From Legionella maioricensis (GTDB lineage: Bacteria; Pseudomonadota; Gammaproteobacteria; Legionellales; Legionellaceae): a stretch of 64,000 nucleotides of DNA. The translations under genes and the position numbers were made by a program. The stretch is from the NCBI RefSeq assembly GCF_023618015.1, contig NZ_JAJKBJ010000008.1:96363-160362 (forward strand). The letters are read 5' to 3'. Below the pieces are notes generated by a model, which saw only the letters and a program-made list of their open reading frames with translations, made no database searches and was not told where the DNA came from. This document shows positions 53,351 to 61,201 of the stretch, in pieces. Each line of letters starts with the position of its first letter. The first letter of the stretch is position 1.

Positions 53351-53802
53351 AACGATTCACCTTCTTCTATAGGGACTGTTTTAAGTCCAATTCCGTTCAT
53401 TTTAAACCGAACTTCTTTATAAGTATTATTCTGAAATCCTGAGAAATTATCGTTTAAATATTCGATGGTTTTTTGTTTTATTTCTTTCAAAGAGTCGTCA
53501 TTAATATTGGATGAAATAACTAAACTTTGATAATGATTGTGATACATCAAATGGGGTATGGATGCATGAATTTGTTCAATCATTTTTCTTATATCTTGTA
53601 ATGGATTTTCATTTTTTCTCTGCGGTGAAATCTCATTATGTAAACAAAATTCTAAAAGAAATTTTAATGCTTTTGCAGGTGATGCGTCTGATGAGCCTCG
53701 TTTTTGTAACTCAAATTGATGTGCAATTTTATTTAAGTACTCGCGCTCATATTCTGAAATACGTAAGGTAATGACATCATTTTCTTTCATAGAGAGGCTC
53801 AT
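53341..53802 (-). CDS. Probable DNA-binding protein next to oriT
   Basis: A 153-residue protein. VITLRISEYEREYLNKIAHQ looks like the strand-helix of Arc/MetJ-type ribbon-helix-helix proteins. The C-terminal half is unknown. A second ATG four codons in is possible. Three GTATAC-type palindromes lie just upstream, one over its promoter, so autoregulation is likely. It may act like TraY or TraM at oriT. Confidence 0.55.
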   Translation of the reverse strand: MSLSMKENDVITLRISEYEREYLNKIAHQFELQKRGSSDASPAKALKFLLEFCLHNEISPQRKNENPLQDIRKMIEQIHASIPHLMYHNHYQSLVISSNINDDSLKEIKQKTIEYLNDNFSGFQNNTYKEVRFKMNGIGLKTVPIEEGESLWK

Positions 53803-53819
53803 TTATTGAATCAAAACAA

Positions 53820-53911
53820 GTATACAATAGTATCATTTATGTATACAACTGTATTTTTAAGTTGATATCCATTGATTTACAAGGGTTTCATGTATACAAT
53901 TGTATACATGA
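53820..53911. promoter_or_regulatory. Palindromic operators upstream of the relaxosome-type genes
   Basis: A perfect 24-bp palindrome lies at 53888-53911, centred on CAATTG with GTATACAATTGTATAC as core. Partial copies lie at 53820-53834 (GTATACAATAGTATC) and about 53839-53854 (GTATACAACTGTAT). A minus-strand promoter (TTGTAT-18 bp-TATACT) overlaps the first two. The likely binder is the product of 53341-53802. Confidence 0.7.
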
Positions 53912-53993
53912 GTGTTTTACTTTAAATTACTCGTTTTTTAATGGTATTGAATTATTTCAATATAAATCATATGGTTATGTGCACGTTTTTTAA

Positions 53994-54017
53994 GCAATCA
54001 CATTGCGTGGTGTGTGT
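53994..54017 (+). other. oriT: Candidate oriT: hairpin and F-like nic site
   Basis: Hairpin GCAAT-CAC-ATTGC (53994-54006) runs straight into TTGCGTGGTGTGTG (54003-54016). F oriT has the same order: an inverted repeat ending TTTTTGC, then GTGGGGTGTG with the nick. Thirteen of the 14 bases TTGCGTGGNGTGTG agree. The relaxase at 47163-53033 has the F tyrosine set. The nick would be on the plus strand, with DNA to the right entering first. Confidence 0.75.
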
Positions 54018-54161
54018 AGAATCAGAAAATACAACTAGGCACAATCCTTGTGAAGTACTACTATTAGTATAGTTAGAATGATGGATTATGGAATAAATAA
54101 AGAGCGCGAGCCTTTGCGCGTTTGTGAAGGAATAAATTAGTTATCTAAATAGGATAAAAAA

Positions 54162-54611
54162 ATGAAACTATTTTTTCAAAAGGATGCGATAATTGATCGT
54201 ATAAAAAAATTAATACAATTACTCATCCGAATTAAAGATTTTGTATTAGAACCACCACCAGGTTATCTTGAATATCAAAAAGCCATTGCATCAAAAAATG
54301 AACATTTTAATTACATGGAAAATGAATATTTTAAACGGCATATTTTACCTTACATGATTAAAGGTCATAGTGTAAATCAGGGCGACCATTCTTCCATTAA
54401 TCAGCAGCAATTATTTAATAACCATTCACAAGATACTTTTAGAGTAAATCCTGTCACTGGCCTGCCTATGATTGGTTCCTATGATGCGGGAGGGAATCCA
54501 TTTGGTTTTAATTACAATCACTCCATGCATCATCATATTAATCATCATACCAGCTTTAGCAATATACATACGAGTAACCAATTTAATTCATTTGATTATT
54601 GGAATAGATAG
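54162..54611 (+). CDS. His/Asn-rich protein beside oriT, unknown
   Basis: A 149-residue protein. A basic, helical first half (DRIKKLIQLLIRIKDFVLEPP) leads to RVNPVTGLPMIGSYDAGGNP and a tail of His, Asn and Ser. No signal peptide. The NPVTGLPM segment recurs in small plasmid proteins as far as I recall, but no function is known to me. First gene after oriT on the plus strand. Confidence 0.6.
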   Translation: MKLFFQKDAIIDRIKKLIQLLIRIKDFVLEPPPGYLEYQKAIASKNEHFNYMENEYFKRHILPYMIKGHSVNQGDHSSINQQQLFNNHSQDTFRVNPVTGLPMIGSYDAGGNPFGFNYNHSMHHHINHHTSFSNIHTSNQFNSFDYWNR

Positions 54612-54811
54612 TTAACATGAAAAGCCAGCTTGGAGCTATTAGATCAGAAAAGGCATGCTCTTGAATCCAATCAAGCTGGTGAGAGTGTCAATCAATGTGT
54701 ACGGACTTTAAATATCACGTAATGTAAGTACAAACAGCCCAAGCTTAGTTTTTGTGGTGAAGCTTAACGCGAATACTGCAAATTATGCTGAACAATTACC
54801 GATTAGGGTTT
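54612..54811. other. Intergenic, one inverted repeat
   Basis: Only an inverted repeat was seen: CCAGCTTG near 54625 and CAAGCTGG near 54675, with about 40 bases between. It may fold as a long hairpin at the end of the upstream gene. No gene is supported. Confidence 0.3.
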
Positions 54812-54952
54812 TTAGCATAAACATACAAAAATAGCATCAATTTCTATTTGATTGGTGCTGTTTAAATAGGTTTCAATTAAGTATTCAGATTGTTTGTTCG
54901 GATCTTCGTCATCTTCAAAAATGGCCTGAGTAATTTTTTCTATAATATTCAT
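54812..54952 (-). CDS. Small acidic protein next to ardB, unknown
   Basis: A 46-residue protein, MNIIEKITQAIFEDDED..., ending IEIDAIFVCLC. The ATG has GGGGCGG upstream. I prefer this start to a longer frame that overlaps the antirestriction gene. Similar short acidic proteins accompany antirestriction genes on other plasmids as far as I recall. Same strand and likely the same message as ardB. Confidence 0.5.
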   Translation of the reverse strand: MNIIEKITQAIFEDDEDPNKQSEYLIETYLNSTNQIEIDAIFVCLC

Positions 54953-55007
54953 AGAACCGCCCCTTATGTAAAGGCCGTAATTTAAGTTTACGGCCTGTTT
55001 TATCTGC

Positions 55008-55412
55008 TTAATCAATCGCGGCATAAATGTCAGTAGCTTCTTTGTGGTATTCGATGTAATCCCGCAACAAATAATATTGATGGATTGTTTTATCCGATTT
55101 AGTTTTCCAACACAGTTGATTAAGAACACATAGGGTTGTAATAATTCCAGCAGCATCTGCACTCACTTCACCATCATAGCCGTTGCCTTCCACATATATG
55201 GGAAGTGGCTCGTCCATGTCGGGAGCTAAATAAAAACCACGATTGCTCAATTCGTAAAAATGCCAATAGCCGCCTTCGTAAGAAGAGCATATCACTTTTA
55301 ATGTGTTGTAGATTGCTTGTTCTGCCCTTATCATCATGGTGCCAAAATGTTTAGGCAAAAAAGAAAGGCGTTGCTGATCGCTAACTAGTTTTGAAGTAAT
55401 GATTGTTGTCAT
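55008..55412 (-). CDS. ardB: ArdB/KlcA-type antirestriction protein
   Basis: A 134-residue protein. LSFLPKHFGTMMIRAEQAIY, YEGGYWHFYELSN, GFYLAPDM and NGYDGEVSADAAGIITTLCV are the family signatures. ArdB/KlcA proteins protect incoming plasmid DNA from type I restriction without DNA mimicry. Oriented toward oriT in the inferred leading region, so it would be expressed early in the recipient. Its promoter/operator is shared with 59874-60182. Confidence 0.93.
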   Translation of the reverse strand: MTTIITSKLVSDQQRLSFLPKHFGTMMIRAEQAIYNTLKVICSSYEGGYWHFYELSNRGFYLAPDMDEPLPIYVEGNGYDGEVSADAAGIITTLCVLNQLCWKTKSDKTIHQYYLLRDYIEYHKEATDIYAAID

Positions 55413-55437
55413 TTTTGATCCTTAATGTTTTCTATTA

Positions 55438-55487
55438 TGTTCCTAAGTGAACAAATACATTATGGCAAAAACCAGTAATTTTGTCAA
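55438..55487 (-). promoter_or_regulatory. Promoter and operator of ardB (copy 1 of a pair)
   Basis: Minus strand: -35 TTGACA (55482-55487), 17-bp spacer, -10 CATAAT (55459-55464). Just downstream is the inverted repeat TGTTC-ACTTAG-GAACA (55438-55453). The same arrangement occurs at 60208-60257. Confidence 0.75.
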
Positions 55488-55534
55488 CAAAATACATCTT
55501 TTAAATTGACGCTTTTTGTTATTATATGACGATG

Positions 55535-56158
55535 CTATTTCATTCCACGATGTAATTTATTAGCTTCATCGGAATTGATTTGTTGCGTTCTTGTTATAAA
55601 TTCAGACGCGCTAAGCCTTTGACCTTGATCTAGCTCAAACCTGCTTATAGATGCAACAGGGTGAGGGGGCTTTCTTGTTCCCAAGTGACTCGCACAAGGT
55701 ATTCATCCTGTATTTTTATATAGATAATATGCGCATAGAAAATTATTGCCTTTAAAAAATCGCTCATGCTCAATCCAATCTTGAGAGTTTTTGTCAATTG
55801 GCCAGCAAGGTGTGTGTATTTGATCGTTTTTATAATGATTTTTTCCTTTGAATAGGTCATTTAAAAAATTTTTAAGCCCCTGGCTTCTAAAATAAGTATG
55901 CCTCTCGTCACCATAATGTTTAAAAAATAGTTCGGAAAATCGCTCTAAGGGGCTTTTTTCGATAACAAAAAAATATGGTCAAAGGAGGGGTTTAAGAATC
56001 AAATAGCGTTTAATATCAGGCCTTTTTAGCAGCAAATTATTATTGTAATATAATTTTAAGCGTTGAAAATTGAGAAAGCTGTGGATAGAATAACTTAGGG
56101 TAATTAATCCACCTACTATATATAGCGTTATCAAAAACTCTTTTACACTCACATCCAT
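55535..56158 (-). pseudogene. Membrane protein gene interrupted by two in-frame TGA codons
   Basis: A 208-codon frame with GGAG at 6 bases from the ATG. It is open except for TGA at codons 60 (55979-55981) and 152. Segment 1 has a membrane helix (LITLYIVGGLITLSY). Segment 2 contains KHYGDERHTYFRSQGLKNFL and NSQDWIEHERFF. Segment 3 contains RFELDQGQRLSASEFITRTQ. All three look like natural protein, so this was one gene of about 207 residues. Either two nonsense mutations occurred or TGA is read through. No family recognised. Confidence 0.65.
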
Positions 56159-56331
56159 TGCTTACTCCATAATTCCTAAATCAAAAATCTTTAAATGAGG
56201 ACTTTTAACGATCGGTTAATTATAACATTCTTATGGGTAATTGGCGTGTACGGTGATTCAGTTACGTTGCACATTCTGTTAAAATTACATTAATGACAAT
56301 CAATCTTATTTGATTTTGAGTGCAATCGGGT

Positions 56332-56337
56332 TATAAT
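56332..56337 (+). promoter_or_regulatory. Promoter of the abi leader RNA
   Basis: TATAAT (56332-56337) with TTGATT (56310-56315) 16 bp upstream. The start of transcription would fall just before the structured leader at 56350. Confidence 0.55.
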
Positions 56338-56349
56338 ATAATTAACCAT

Positions 56350-56387
56350 ACCCGCCACGCCTCTTAACAATGCGGACCAGGGCGGGT
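56350..56387 (+). ncRNA. Structured leader RNA upstream of abi (abiF-RNA-like)
   Basis: ACCCGCC (56350-56356) pairs with GGCGGGT (56381-56387). Inside is CGC/GCG with an 11-base loop (CTCTTAACAAT), then GACCAG. A small GC-rich motif of this shape, in front of Abi_2 genes, is known as the abiF RNA. The abi ATG follows 10 bases later, in an otherwise AT-rich stretch. It may act as an RNA antitoxin or guide-like partner. Confidence 0.6.
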
Positions 56388-56397
56388 TATTTATTTT

Positions 56398-57297
56398 ATG
56401 CATTCAAAAATGGTTTTTAATAAACCACCTCTTTCCATACCAGAACAAATACATCACTTACGGCAAAAAGGGCTGTTGCTGGATAATGAACAAGAAGCTA
56501 GTCAGTATTTGACGACCATTGGTTACTATCGTTTGATGATTTATTTTAAACCTTTTCTCATTAGCTCTGCGACAAGCTCTCACCAATTTAAACCCAACAC
56601 GCGATTTTCGGATCTTTTAAATTTGTATGCATTTGATAGGGAGCTGCGCTTATTAGTTATCGATGCCCTAGAGCGAATAGAGGTTTCTTTTCGTACCGCT
56701 ATATCAAATGCCATGAGTTTGAAATATGGCGCACATTGGTATCTAAGCATGGATTTATTTTCTTCGGCTGAGCAACATCAAATGTTTTTGGAGGAGGTTA
56801 AATCACATCTGAAACGTTCACACGAAGACTTTATTAAAACGTATTATGCTAAATATAATCATCCAGAACACCCACCAAACTGGATGGTCATGGAATGCAT
56901 TTCTTTTGGTACAGTGTCCAAGCTCTATGCCAATATTAAAGATCGTACTGTAAGAAAAGAAATTGGTGATACTCTTGGACAATATAGTGAGATCATCAAA
57001 TCATGGATGCGCTCACTGACTTATACCAGAAATTTATGTGCTCACCATTCTCGCTTATGGAATCGGTTTTTCGTCAATAAACCCAAGGTTTCAGAAATAA
57101 CAATATCTTTTGAACATAACGAAAGCCCTTTCTATCTTCAAGCTTATATTATTCATGCATTATTAAAAAACAGCTCGCCAGGCAATCATTGGCGCAAACA
57201 ATTGTTTCATCTTATGCAAAATCATCCTTCTATACCCTTTTCAAAAATGGGATTTTCTGAGTATTGGGAACAAGATGGTTTATGGTTGTTGGAATAG
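56398..57297 (+). CDS. Abi_2 (AbiD/AbiF) abortive-infection protein
   Basis: A 299-residue protein. IHHLRQKGLLLDNEQEA, YRLMIYFKPF, LYAFDRELRLLVIDALERIE and SLTYTRNLCAHHSRLWNR are the Abi_2 signatures. R211-x4-H216 forms the HEPN RNase motif. Abi_2 proteins give phage defence and are related to the ancestors of Cas13. Preceded directly by a structured RNA, so it is likely an RNA-controlled toxin. Confidence 0.92.
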   Translation: MHSKMVFNKPPLSIPEQIHHLRQKGLLLDNEQEASQYLTTIGYYRLMIYFKPFLISSATSSHQFKPNTRFSDLLNLYAFDRELRLLVIDALERIEVSFRTAISNAMSLKYGAHWYLSMDLFSSAEQHQMFLEEVKSHLKRSHEDFIKTYYAKYNHPEHPPNWMVMECISFGTVSKLYANIKDRTVRKEIGDTLGQYSEIIKSWMRSLTYTRNLCAHHSRLWNRFFVNKPKVSEITISFEHNESPFYLQAYIIHALLKNSSPGNHWRKQLFHLMQNHPSIPFSKMGFSEYWEQDGLWLLE

Positions 57298-57351
57298 ATA
57301 ATCTCAATAAACCAATTCGATAACACTTGATGGGAACACCTAATACCTTTT

Positions 57352-57384
57352 GTTATTGGGGTTATAGAGCACAACCCCAATAAC
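57352..57384. terminator. Hairpin between convergent abi and SPFH genes
   Basis: A perfect 12-bp stem, GTTATTGGGGTT (57352-57363) and AACCCCAATAAC (57373-57384), with a 9-base loop. It sits between two converging genes. A T-run follows on the plus strand about 10 bases later. A bidirectional terminator is likely. Confidence 0.65.
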
Positions 57385-57391
57385 TCCGTTA

Positions 57392-58294
57392 TTAATTTTT
57401 TATGTCTGCGCTAGCTACATTGCCAGTTATAATACTTTGCTGCAATTGCGATGCGATATCATTCGGTAACTGCGGCAATAAGATCGTACTGGATTTGTTA
57501 TGTGACCCTATTTCTTTTAATGTATCAAAATATTGAGTAATCAATACCAAGTTCATTATCTCTGCAGACGATACCCCCGGTACGGACTTTTGGAAATCTT
57601 CTACAGAATGGCTTAGCCCATTGATAATTGCTTTTCGTTGATTGGCTGTTCCTTCACCTTGTAATCGCTTGCTTTCTGCTTCTGCCTCTGCCTTTTTGAC
57701 CATCAATATTTTTTCTGCTTCTCCCTTGGCTTGAGCGGCAACTTGCAATCGTTGTTGTTCGTTAATTTCATTCATTGCATTTTTTACTTTGGCTTCTAAC
57801 TCTATGTTCGTTACTAATGCTTTGATAATTTCAAATCCAAAGTCTTGCATTGTGTCGGTTAAGTGGCTTTTAACGGCATTAGCAATGCTGTCTTTTTTTT
57901 CAAAAATATCATCCAAGATCATTGTTGGCGTTTCAGAACGAACTAGATCAAGGACATAGGCTGTAATTTGTTGCGTAGGATCTTCCAATTTATAGTAAGC
58001 ATCATAAACTCCGCCATCTTTGATGCGATATTGCACGGAAACTTGAATTTGGACAATCACGTTATCTTTTGTCTTGGTTTCGACTTTGACATCTAATTGT
58101 TGAATTCGTAACGATAACTTACCGGCAATCCAGTCAATAAAGGGTATTTTAAAATTAAGCCCCGCATGTGCAATAGAGTGATATTTCCCTAAGCGTTCAA
58201 TAAGTGCAACTTCTTGCTGTTTGACAATAAACAGACCTGTCAAAATAAAAATTAACAAGATAACAGCGATACCAATTAATAGTTCGATCATCAT
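57392..58294 (-). CDS. SPFH/Band 7 (stomatin-like) membrane protein
   Basis: A 300-residue protein. One N-terminal membrane helix (IGIAVILLIFILTGLFIV), then the SPFH domain (QQEVALIERLGKYHSIAHAG, LRIQQLDVKVETKTKDNV) and a coiled coil (QRLQVAAQAKGEAEKILMV). Such proteins form membrane cages or scaffolds for proteases. AAGGAG stands before the ATG pair. Paired with the unknown membrane protein upstream. Confidence 0.85.
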   Translation of the reverse strand: MMIELLIGIAVILLIFILTGLFIVKQQEVALIERLGKYHSIAHAGLNFKIPFIDWIAGKLSLRIQQLDVKVETKTKDNVIVQIQVSVQYRIKDGGVYDAYYKLEDPTQQITAYVLDLVRSETPTMILDDIFEKKDSIANAVKSHLTDTMQDFGFEIIKALVTNIELEAKVKNAMNEINEQQRLQVAAQAKGEAEKILMVKKAEAEAESKRLQGEGTANQRKAIINGLSHSVEDFQKSVPGVSSAEIMNLVLITQYFDTLKEIGSHNKSSTILLPQLPNDIASQLQQSIITGNVASADIKN

Positions 58295-58322
58295 TTATAT
58301 AACTCCTTATAGTTATAATTTA

Positions 58323-59177
58323 TTATTTAGTTTTAAAAAAAAAATTCAGCAGTAACGGCAGGAATAGAAACGGCCATACATATAAGAAATAACTGACAAA
58401 TTTTTCTCGCATGGATTCAAAAATGTCTTTTCTTGCTGCATTTGGAACGTAGTAGGCGTGGGATAATTCTAATACGAGCTTTTTATCCTTTTTATCTCTC
58501 AAATTTACTTTAATGGCGTTATCTCCCCACGTTTCTGAATAGGTAAATTGATAGGGATGTGTGTTATTGGGTTTCATTTCATTAATATTCACCACATCAA
58601 AATCACTTATTGGTTTTGGGCTTTCATCTGAAAACCTGAGCTCATAAAGGAGCTGTTTGCGTTTTACTTGAATATCCGGTTTTTCGTTAGGGTTATACGA
58701 TTTTTCAATTTTTGATTCAATTACCTTTTCTTTGAGTGGAACCAATTGAAGAGTGAATGCGCTCATGTATCTTTTTTCAGCTAACGCAATTAATCTGTTT
58801 TTTATCTGTTGATTTCTGCGCTCTAGTGTTAATCGCTTATCCTGAGGCAAGCCACCTTGAGTCAATAATTGATTATTGCGCTCGTATTCACTATACAGCT
58901 CGCCATCAGGTGACTCAAAATCCGGCTTATTGTAAGAGAACGGATGTCCCTTCTGCGAAAATAAAATAGAGCCTGCAGCTAACCCAGTTAAAAATTTAGA
59001 ATGTTTTACCGTGGGCGATATTCGCTGCGGTTTCGTCTTCCCATGGGTATGAGCTACTCTAAATGATTTAGAAGGCCCTGAATGAGCAGGAAAGGATAAA
59101 GAAGCCCCCATGAATAGGGTGAGGGCAAAAAGCCTATTTATAGCAATTAAATAGTTATAACTTCTTAAATAACTCAT
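58323..59177 (-). CDS. Exported membrane-anchored protein, unknown
   Basis: A 284-residue protein started at the ATG of MSYLRSYNYLIA (AAAGGA upstream). A signal-like helix (LFALTLFMGASLSFPAHS) and a C-terminal membrane helix (FLYVWPFLFLPLLLNFFF) enclose a periplasmic domain. No family recognised. Same strand and 28 bases ahead of the SPFH gene, so the two may form one complex. Confidence 0.6.
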   Translation of the reverse strand: MSYLRSYNYLIAINRLFALTLFMGASLSFPAHSGPSKSFRVAHTHGKTKPQRISPTVKHSKFLTGLAAGSILFSQKGHPFSYNKPDFESPDGELYSEYERNNQLLTQGGLPQDKRLTLERRNQQIKNRLIALAEKRYMSAFTLQLVPLKEKVIESKIEKSYNPNEKPDIQVKRKQLLYELRFSDESPKPISDFDVVNINEMKPNNTHPYQFTYSETWGDNAIKVNLRDKKDKKLVLELSHAYYVPNAARKDIFESMREKFVSYFLYVWPFLFLPLLLNFFFKTK

Positions 59178-59328
59178 GTGCGATTCCTTTAGGTAATTTT
59201 TTATCAAACCATTTCCAGAGTTCGAATTTATTCGTTCCTTTTTCAAAATGAAGGAAATCTTCTTAAATTTCATCATCATCGTTTATTGGTACATCCACTA
59301 ATTGGTGCCATAAATTTAAATAATCCAT
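59155..59328 (-). pseudogene. Small conserved plasmid protein with an in-frame TAA
   Basis: AGGAGGG and an ATG at ideal spacing start MDYLNLWHQLVDVPINDDDEI, then TAA at codon 22 (59263-59265). The same frame continues EDFLHFEKGTNKFELWKWF and ends 36 codons later. The family, as I recall it, reads ...VPVDED-IEE-FLHF-GT---IW-WFE. A single GAA-to-TAA change explains the break. Only the 21-residue head can be made without readthrough. Confidence 0.65.
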
Positions 59329-59348
59329 TGTGTTCCCTCCTAATAGCG

Positions 59349-59375
59349 AGTAGGCTAGAAAAAATCTAGCCTACT
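59349..59375. terminator. Perfect 11-bp hairpin downstream of 59375-59800
   Basis: AGTAGGCTAGA (59349-59359) and TCTAGCCTACT (59365-59375) with a loop of five A. It directly follows the minus-strand stop. There is no T-run after it, so it may be a 3'-end stabiliser or processing site rather than a classical terminator. Confidence 0.5.
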
Positions 59376-59800
59376 TAATTGAATTCCTCTTCTTCGGTAT
59401 AGTGCAACCCATCAATAAAGGCTTGAGCTACAGAAACGGCCTCTGATTCAGTTTTTAAACCACAAAATCCTTGGACGGTATGGCCATCACAATCATCGAT
59501 GCGAATATCCGCTATATAGCGTTCATCGGATTCTTGATAACTAATTTCTATTTCGTGTTCTTTATAACGAAGTGTTTTAATCACTCTAATCGGCTTTAAG
59601 AATAAATCGTCTGAAACGATTTCTATGACATCCCAATTAATGCCTATTGTGGCATCATGATTTTTTTTAAGGTGTTGTAATACGATACTTGCTTGCTCTT
59701 TGCTGAGTAGTGGCCTCACATCCAACACATCATCTATAGACCAAACGATGCTGATTTCTTGTATTAAACTATTTGTTCCGGCTGTTGATATATTGCTCAT
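59375..59800 (-). CDS. Acidic leading-region protein, unknown
   Basis: A 141-residue acidic protein, MSNISTAGTNSLIQEI. GGAG precedes the ATG. A DNA-mimic or antirestriction role would suit an acidic leading-region protein but there is no motif to prove it. Same strand as 59874-60182 and probably in its operon. Confidence 0.55.
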   Translation of the reverse strand: MSNISTAGTNSLIQEISIVWSIDDVLDVRPLLSKEQASIVLQHLKKNHDATIGINWDVIEIVSDDLFLKPIRVIKTLRYKEHEIEISYQESDERYIADIRIDDCDGHTVQGFCGLKTESEAVSVAQAFIDGLHYTEEEEFN

Positions 59801-59873
59801 CAAAATCTCCAATTTTTTATTAAACAGTTAATTAGTGGTAACTCCCTGCTTATGCAGGGAGCATTTTCGAAGT

Positions 59874-60182
59874 CTAATGATAAGAAGAATAATAAAGAGG
59901 GGCGCCATCCCAAAGACTTGCATGCGAGAAGGAGTTCATGCGTACTATGCCTTGCGCGTTTGCTCTTTTTCGAAATGGTTCATCAATAAAACAATTAGGT
60001 TTGGCTTTTGTTTTTCCGCAAAAAGCATCGTTGCTGTCAGTGACTTTTTCTTGAGCAATTTCTCTGAGTACCACAGTGGAAGTTCCAATTAGCTCAATGA
60101 CCTGATAAAAGTCAATGTTAGTTTGCTCGTAACCCCAAGAAGCATAGAGAATGGAACCGATTTGAAGAGGGTGTTTAATCAT
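59874..60182 (-). CDS. Leading-region protein co-regulated with ardB, unknown
   Basis: A 102-residue protein, MIKHPLQIGSILYASWGYEQ, with NIDFYQVIELIG. The family is known to me only as hypothetical plasmid proteins. Its promoter and operator match those of ardB in sequence and in distance to the ATG (26 bases from operator), so both are switched on together. Confidence 0.6.
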   Translation of the reverse strand: MIKHPLQIGSILYASWGYEQTNIDFYQVIELIGTSTVVLREIAQEKVTDSNDAFCGKTKAKPNCFIDEPFRKRANAQGIVRMNSFSHASLWDGAPLYYSSYH

Positions 60183-60207
60183 GATTTATTCCTTATTTTA
60201 TCTATTA

Positions 60208-60257
60208 TGTTCCTAAGTGAACATCTATAGTATGGCAGACCATAACAAAACAGTCAA
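60208..60257 (-). promoter_or_regulatory. Promoter and operator, copy 2 of the ardB-type element
   Basis: Minus strand: -35 TTGACT (60252-60257), 17-bp spacer, -10 CATACT (60229-60234), then TGTTC-ACTTAG-GAACA (60208-60223). TATTATGTTCCTAAGTGAAC is shared exactly with the ardB copy at 55438. Confidence 0.75.
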
Positions 60258-60370
60258 TATAATAGATGTTTTTAATTTATCTATTTTATGGATTTTATTT
60301 GTTGACAAATTTGGTTCTTGTAAATAAACTAAGTAGTGTCATTAGGACAATAAAAGAAAACGAGGTAATT

Positions 60371-61201
60371 ATGATTCATCTAAATCAAACCAATGCACCA
60401 CTTGAGCTGGCCTTTTCTTTAAACGATTTATTGAGAGCGTTAATGCTTACATCTTCATCTACCAGAAATCAGGATATTTCTTATTCTTACTGGAATAGGT
60501 TGTCCATTAAAGAAGCCATCGGCACTTATTTGGAATTAAATACTCTTGTTCATTACCCCCAGCTGTGCAATGCACTAAGGCGGTTGGAGCGTTTAGATTA
60601 TCAGGTAGAACTTTCTCTGGGGGATATTCCTGAGATGAATCAGCAGGGTATTGAGTCGATGATCTATTCTTTAGAGACAATAAAAAATAAATTATTGGGT
60701 GCACGAACTCAAAAAGCCACTCTTGATGCTCAATTCAATAAGCTCGTTTACCTGTACGGACAAAATACAACAGTGCCTGTATTGCGTGCTTTTAAACCTT
60801 ATTATTATTTGCGAAGAACAAATTACTATAACCAGTACACTACACGTGCCAGAAAAATAAATATTTCCGGTGTTCCTTATTTCATGCATTATCATGGCCA
60901 CCGATTACAAAAACTAAAAAACCTTCATGAATTAAATGAACACCATTTATTAAGTCACTATTTTGATGCGACAAAACAGGATACAACAGCAATAACCCCA
61001 ACAATGAGAACTTATTTGTTGGGAGGATTCATCAATACATCCGTGTTTGCGTTTCGTTCTAAATACGATTACAAACAAGCTGGTAAAAAATATTACATCG
61101 ATTTGGCAACAAACAAAACGTACACGCGACTAAATGATGCAAAAGATTGTGCATTTCAATACTGCAACAGTTCATCACTTATTTTATTAGAGGCTTATTA
61201 A
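60371..61201 (+). CDS. Plasmid protein, unknown
   Basis: A 276-residue soluble protein, MIHLNQTNAPLELAFSLNDL, with Tyr-rich YYYLRRTNYYNQYTT. GAGG precedes this ATG; the upstream extension is hydrophobic and lacks a good site. It shares one base with the next gene (TAATG), so the two are coupled. Confidence 0.6.
   Translation: MIHLNQTNAPLELAFSLNDLLRALMLTSSSTRNQDISYSYWNRLSIKEAIGTYLELNTLVHYPQLCNALRRLERLDYQVELSLGDIPEMNQQGIESMIYSLETIKNKLLGARTQKATLDAQFNKLVYLYGQNTTVPVLRAFKPYYYLRRTNYYNQYTTRARKINISGVPYFMHYHGHRLQKLKNLHELNEHHLLSHYFDATKQDTTAITPTMRTYLLGGFINTSVFAFRSKYDYKQAGKKYYIDLATNKTYTRLNDAKDCAFQYCNSSSLILLEAY

Noticed and set aside
54617..54682. Long inverted repeat CCAGCTTG/CAAGCTGG as an insertion sequence end
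   Set aside because: There is no transposase and no target duplication; a simple RNA hairpin is more likely.
55645..55860. Open frame of 71 codons on the minus strand
   Set aside because: It is out of frame with the longer 207-codon frame at 55535-56158, which has the better start signals and protein-like sequence. I treat it as a shadow.
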